Source of the DNA: Actinoplanes xinjiangensis
GTDB lineage: Bacteria; Actinomycetota; Actinomycetes; Mycobacteriales; Micromonosporaceae
Direction: 5' to 3'
Length of the DNA stretch: 64,000 nt
Assembly: GCF_003148685.1 (NCBI RefSeq)
Contig: NZ_QGGR01000031.1
Location: forward strand, 48,537 to 112,536
The notes beneath the pieces are model-generated. The model had not been told where the DNA came from. It did not search any database and saw nothing but the letters and a program-made list of their open reading frames with translations. The translations under genes and the position numbers were made by a program. Position 1 is the first letter of the stretch, and each line of letters opens with the position of its first letter. Of this stretch, positions 61,068 to 64,000 are shown one piece after another.

Positions 61068-61310
61068 TCAGACCGACGGCGTGCGGAGCGTGAACTTCGG
61101 AATGGCGGACGTGCCGGTGAGCTGCCCGGTCGAGTCGGTGTAGCGGGGCACGAAACCGCCCGTGTTGATGGTCAGCCGCACCGTGCCGTTGCGGACGGCG
61201 GCCGGTACGCCGTCCAGCCCGGCCGGCGACCAGTCGACCCAGTCGCCGAAGCCGTCGGAGACGGTCCGCACGGTCAGGGTCAGACCCGGGTCGGCGGCTC
61301 CGCACGTCTG
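61068..61310 (-). pseudogene. decayed fragment of the fibronectin-III protein's N-domain
   Basis: The frame encodes TVSDGFGDWVDWSPAGLDG, GTVRLTINTGGFVPRYTDST and a stop. This aligns with residues about 62-125 of the downstream gene (LSDDYGDWVRWSVGDW, GTVELVLRTGTFVPRFTNAT). The signal peptide and everything downstream are missing. The flank at 61304-61344 also matches the downstream gene's own 5' flank (60985-61025) at roughly four of five positions. It is a duplicated promoter plus N-terminal fragment with internal deletion. A GTG at 61271 opens the frame, but no ribosome site supports it. Confidence 0.7.
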
Positions 61311-61353
61311 CCGATGACGACAGAGAATGTGTTCGGCAGCACATTGCGCCCGC

Positions 61354-62436
61354 TTAGCTAAGGTCGGGCCTTTCCTGCCGCCCTAGATCAAAGTGGCCCT
61401 CCGGAGCCGCGCCGAACCGGGCGAACCGCACACCGGGGGACGTCGGGCCGGTCCGGCGGGCGGCACCGAGGCCGCTCACGCCCTCGACGGTGACCTCGAC
61501 GATGTCGGCGTCGGCGAACAGGGTGGTCTCGCCGCCGGCGGGCATCGTGAGGATCAGGTCGCCGTGGTCGCGTACCTCTCCTCCGGCCGCGGTCAGACCG
61601 GCCGCGCCGTTGATCAGGTAGGGGTCGAGGTTGGGGTGCGGGGTGGCGATCAGCCGGTCGTCGCGGACCGAGAGCACCCACGGAAGGCTGAGCGTGCCCC
61701 ACTCGGCGCCGAGGCGGGCCACCGCACAGCGCCGTCCGGCGGCGTCGACGAAGGTGACGATCGCGCCGATGCCGCCGCGCCCGAACGTGCCCCAGGCGCG
61801 GGCGGTGAAGTGCATGCCGTCGTAGTTGCCGATGCCGTAGACGATCTCGTCGCCGGAGGTGAGCACCAGCACCCACGAGCCGTCCAGCGGGAACAGGCGC
61901 GGGCAGCCCCACGACGTGCGGTCACGGAAGACGATGACGCCGTCGTAGGACCAGTTCAGCAGGTCGGCCGAGTGGTACTGGAGAACCCCGGCGGTACCAC
62001 CGCGGAGGGTGGCGGACAGCAGCATCCGCCAGTTGCCGCCGGCCCACCAGACGTACGGATCACTCATCCCGGTGACGCCGGACGGTGGCCCGCCGAGCAG
62101 CGGGCCGGAGGGATCGCTGCGCCATCCGGTGTGGCCGGGGTCCGCGGCCGCGCGGGCGACCCGGCCGCCGGAGAGGACGTGGAAGAGGACCGGGCCGTCC
62201 GGGCCGACGACCACGGTGCCGCAGCGGGCCGACCCGTCGCCGGCCGGTGGGCTGACCTCCTGCTCGGTCCAGATGATCAGGTCGTCGGAGGTGGCCCGGC
62301 CCCAGGCCGGCACACCGTCGGACAGGTGCTGGTAGAAGACCTGGTAGCTCCCGGCGGCGGTGAGCACGCCGAAGAGGTCGCCGACGCGGCCGGCCCGCGG
62401 GGTGAAGTGCAGCCGGGGCCGTGGCACTCGTTCCAT
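61354..62436 (-). CDS. GH32-like five-bladed propeller, apparently missing its acid/base
   Basis: This encodes 360 residues without a signal peptide. The N-terminal LHFTPRAGRVGDLFGVLTAAGSYQVFYQH matches the start of GH32 beta-fructosidases, where the nucleophile Asp of the WMNDPNG motif corresponds to the Asp of RVGDLFG. WGRATSDDLIIWTEQEVSPPAG and MSDPYVWW (RDP region) follow. The EC motif that supplies the general acid reads SWGCPRLF, with Gly where Glu is expected. Either the enzyme is inactive and binds sugar, or it uses another residue. It stands alone, divergent from the MerR gene. Confidence 0.72.
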   Translation of the reverse strand: MERVPRPRLHFTPRAGRVGDLFGVLTAAGSYQVFYQHLSDGVPAWGRATSDDLIIWTEQEVSPPAGDGSARCGTVVVGPDGPVLFHVLSGGRVARAAADPGHTGWRSDPSGPLLGGPPSGVTGMSDPYVWWAGGNWRMLLSATLRGGTAGVLQYHSADLLNWSYDGVIVFRDRTSWGCPRLFPLDGSWVLVLTSGDEIVYGIGNYDGMHFTARAWGTFGRGGIGAIVTFVDAAGRRCAVARLGAEWGTLSLPWVLSVRDDRLIATPHPNLDPYLINGAAGLTAAGGEVRDHGDLILTMPAGGETTLFADADIVEVTVEGVSGLGAARRTGPTSPGVRFARFGAAPEGHFDLGRQERPDLS

Positions 62437-62497
62437 GCCTCAGCGTGGCATCGACGCCCATCCCGCACCAGTGGGGGCCGATGGTTAGTCTGATCGG

Positions 62498-62857
62498 GTG
62501 CCTTACACACCGGGGGAAACGGCGGAGCGGCTCGGCGTCAGCATCGACACCATTCGCTACTACGAGAAGATCGGTCTGCTGCACGGGATCCGGCGCAACT
62601 CGGCCGGCCGGCGGATCTTCTCCGACGACGACCTGTCCCGGCTGGGGTTGCTGCGGTGCCTGCGCGACTCCGGCATGCCGATCGCGCGGCTGCGCCGCTT
62701 CGCCGAGCTGTTGCAGCTCGGCGACGAGGGCGCCGAGCAGCGCACCGCGCTGCTGGAGGAGCACGATCGCGAGATCGACACGAAAGTGGAGCGGCTGCGG
62801 TTGGAGCAGAAGCGGGTCCGCGAGAAGATCGCCTGGTACCGGTCGGTGTCGGCATGA
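62498..62857 (+). CDS. MerR-family regulator
   Basis: This encodes 119 residues from GTG 62498. The winged helix PGETAERLGVSIDTIRYYEKIGLL and RRIFSDDDLSRLGLLRCLRDSGMPIARLRRF are typical. A dimerisation coiled coil (LLEEHDREIDTKVERLRLEQKRVREKIAWY) ends it, without Cys residues for metal or redox sensing. Such proteins activate promoters with long spacers. It overlaps the VOC gene by 4 bp and probably controls it. Confidence 0.93.
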   Translation: MPYTPGETAERLGVSIDTIRYYEKIGLLHGIRRNSAGRRIFSDDDLSRLGLLRCLRDSGMPIARLRRFAELLQLGDEGAEQRTALLEEHDREIDTKVERLRLEQKRVREKIAWYRSVSA

Positions 62858-63195
62858 CCGTCGCGTGGGTGAAGAGCCTGACGTTCGACTGCGCCGACGC
62901 CCTAGTGGTGGCCCGGTTCTGGGCGGCCGCGCTGGGGGGTGAGCTGGACGACGGCGCCACCGCCGACAAGGCGTTCGTGGAGGCGCCCGGCTGGGGCGGG
63001 CCGAACCTGTGGTTCCAGCGGGTGCCCGAGCCGAAGACGGCGAAGAACCGGCTGCACTTCGACCTGCGCGCGCCGGACGGCGACGTGCCCGCCGAGGTCG
63101 CCCGGTTGACGGCGCTCGGCGCCACCGTGGTGGCGCCGGGCGAACTGACCGTCATGGAGGACCCCGAGGGCAACGTCTTCTGCGTCGAGCAGTGA
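62854..63195 (+). CDS. VOC/glyoxalase-like protein
   Basis: This encodes 113 residues. It has a single vicinal-oxygen-chelate repeat pair: VKSLTFDCADALVVARFWAAALGG, GPNLWFQRVPEPKTAKNRLHFDLRAPD and VVAPGELTVMEDPEGNVFCVEQ. The HFD and final E are likely metal or structural positions. The group is often annotated glyoxalase-like domain 6 and lacks a known substrate. It is coupled to the MerR gene. Confidence 0.9.
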   Translation: MTVAWVKSLTFDCADALVVARFWAAALGGELDDGATADKAFVEAPGWGGPNLWFQRVPEPKTAKNRLHFDLRAPDGDVPAEVARLTALGATVVAPGELTVMEDPEGNVFCVEQ

Positions 63196-63196
63196 C

Positions 63197-64000
63197 TCAG
63201 TAACGGCACCTCAGCAGTACGAGGGTGTGCCGCTGCACGGTGAACTGGGTGCCGGCCCGCGCGGTCTTGCGCTTGGCGGCCAGCAGCGGGTCGGCGGTGT
63301 TGGCGGCGACCTCCCAGGTTCGCCCGTAGTCGCGTCCCGGCAGGGTGAAGGCGACGTCGTCGTCCAGCGGGTTGAACAGCACCAGGAACGAGTCGTCCTT
63401 GATCTCTTCGCCGAGGGCGTCGCGTTCGGGGATGCCGTGGCCGTTGAGGAACACGGTCATGGTCATGCCGGTGTGGGCGTTCCAGTCGGCCTCGGTCATC
63501 GTCTGGCCGTCGCGGCGCAGCCAGGCGATGTCCGGCAGCGCGGAGTCGCCGGCGGGCTGCCCGGTGAAGAACCTCCGCCGCCGGAAGATCGGGTGGTCGG
63601 CCCGGAGTTTGAGCAGCCGCCGCACGAATCCGGTGAGCACGTCCTCGTGCCGGGCGTCCTCCCAGTCGACCCAGGAGATCTCGCTGTCCTGGCAGTAGAC
63701 GTTGTTGTTGCCGCGCTGGGTCCGGCCCAGCTCGTCACCGTGCGCGATCATCGGCACGCCCTGACTCAGCAGCAGGGTGGCCAGGAAGTTGCGTTTCTGC
63801 CGCTCCCGCAACACGATCACATCGGCGTCCTCGGTCTCCCCCTCCACACCGCAGTTCCACGACCGGTTGTGACTCTCCCCGTCGCGGTTGCCCTCCCCGT
63901 TGGCGTCATTGTGCTTCTCGTTGTACGACACCAGATCGTGCAGAGTGAACCCGTCATGCGCGGTCACGAAATTGATCGACGCGATCGGACGCCGCCCGTC
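63197..64000 (-). CDS. glgX: glycogen debranching enzyme GlgX, C-terminal part
   Basis: The frame continues past the window; about 267 residues of the C-terminus are visible. GlgX cleaves alpha-1,6 branches of glycogen (isoamylase type, GH13). Visible blocks are FVTAHDGFTLHDLVSYNEKHNDANGEGNRDG (the conserved HD region), LLLSQGVPMIAHGDELGRTQRGNNNVYCQDSEISWVDW, and the C-terminal beta-domain with FLVLFNPLDDDVAFTLPG. The active-site nucleophile and acid lie upstream, outside the window. The match to GlgX/TreX enzymes is strong. Confidence 0.95.
   Translation of the reverse strand, partial: DGRRPIASINFVTAHDGFTLHDLVSYNEKHNDANGEGNRDGESHNRSWNCGVEGETEDADVIVLRERQKRNFLATLLLSQGVPMIAHGDELGRTQRGNNNVYCQDSEISWVDWEDARHEDVLTGFVRRLLKLRADHPIFRRRRFFTGQPAGDSALPDIAWLRRDGQTMTEADWNAHTGMTMTVFLNGHGIPERDALGEEIKDDSFLVLFNPLDDDVAFTLPGRDYGRTWEVAANTADPLLAAKRKTARAGTQFTVQRHTLVLLRCRY

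Overview
The window is high-GC DNA with start codons, Shine-Dalgarno sites and gene content typical of a filamentous actinobacterium. RbpA, separate Lnt and polyprenol-phosphomannose synthase genes, an AfsR-type regulator and long c-di-GMP proteins suggest Micromonosporaceae, with Actinoplanes or a relative as the best guess; this is inference, because no rRNA or marker gene is present. Both ends cut genes: a histidine kinase at the left and glycogen debranching enzyme GlgX at the right. I see no rRNA, tRNA, CRISPR array, transposase or integrase.

Region by region. 1-6.4 kb: sensor kinase, a small membrane protein, a PP2C-like protein, a secreted SGNH esterase-like lipoprotein, DoxX, an SDR and a zinc-finger/coiled-coil protein. 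6.4-10.3 kb: rbpA behind a near-consensus SigR-type promoter, then fxsA, ppm and lnt on the minus strand. 10.7-18.7 kb is the most coherent block, a lysine 2,3-/5,6-aminomutase catabolic cluster. A minus-strand operon (kdd, a YtcJ-like amidohydrolase, kamD, kamE, kal, a MutL-like reactivase) is divergent from kamA, and a perfect 17-bp palindrome lies in the shared promoter. Together these genes would convert L-lysine through beta-lysine and 3,5-diaminohexanoate, and kal would act on 3-aminobutyryl-CoA. The cleavage enzyme Kce that should join the two halves is not in the window.

18.7-31 kb holds ordinary accessory genes: CsbD, an HxlR regulator that appears to start at AUA, aldo/keto reductase, renalase-like FAD oxidoreductase, TetR, aminotransferase, a secreted beta-propeller, an orphan, an APH-like kinase with an Lrp regulator, and an acyl-CoA dehydrogenase. 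31-36 kb is a NarL-type two-component system divergent from an FtsX-type ABC exporter. 36-39.6 kb pairs a secreted four-cysteine protein with a divergent 1036-residue AfsR-type regulator around an inverted repeat. 39.6-47.5 kb contains a 5'-3' exonuclease, a GGDEF-EAL protein, a GNAT, an SfnB-like flavoprotein and a second GGDEF protein. 47.5-54.5 kb holds a vanadium-haloperoxidase-like secreted protein, a secreted HNH nuclease, a GNAT, a DacB-type carboxypeptidase, DUF1810 and ChaB. 54.6-61.3 kb is a minus-strand operon for large secreted proteins: a fibronectin-III protein and two tandem RTX calcium-binding paralogues, preceded by a decayed copy of the fibronectin gene's promoter and N-terminus. 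The window ends with a degenerate GH32-like protein, a MerR/VOC pair and glgX.

The intergenic DNA is unusually repetitive. There is a 49-bp palindromic element in three tandem copies plus one copy 7 kb away, a second palindromic family near 21 kb, several 18-45 bp tandem repeats, and duplicated gene tails. One 21-bp minisatellite runs into the coding sequence of the DacB-like protein.
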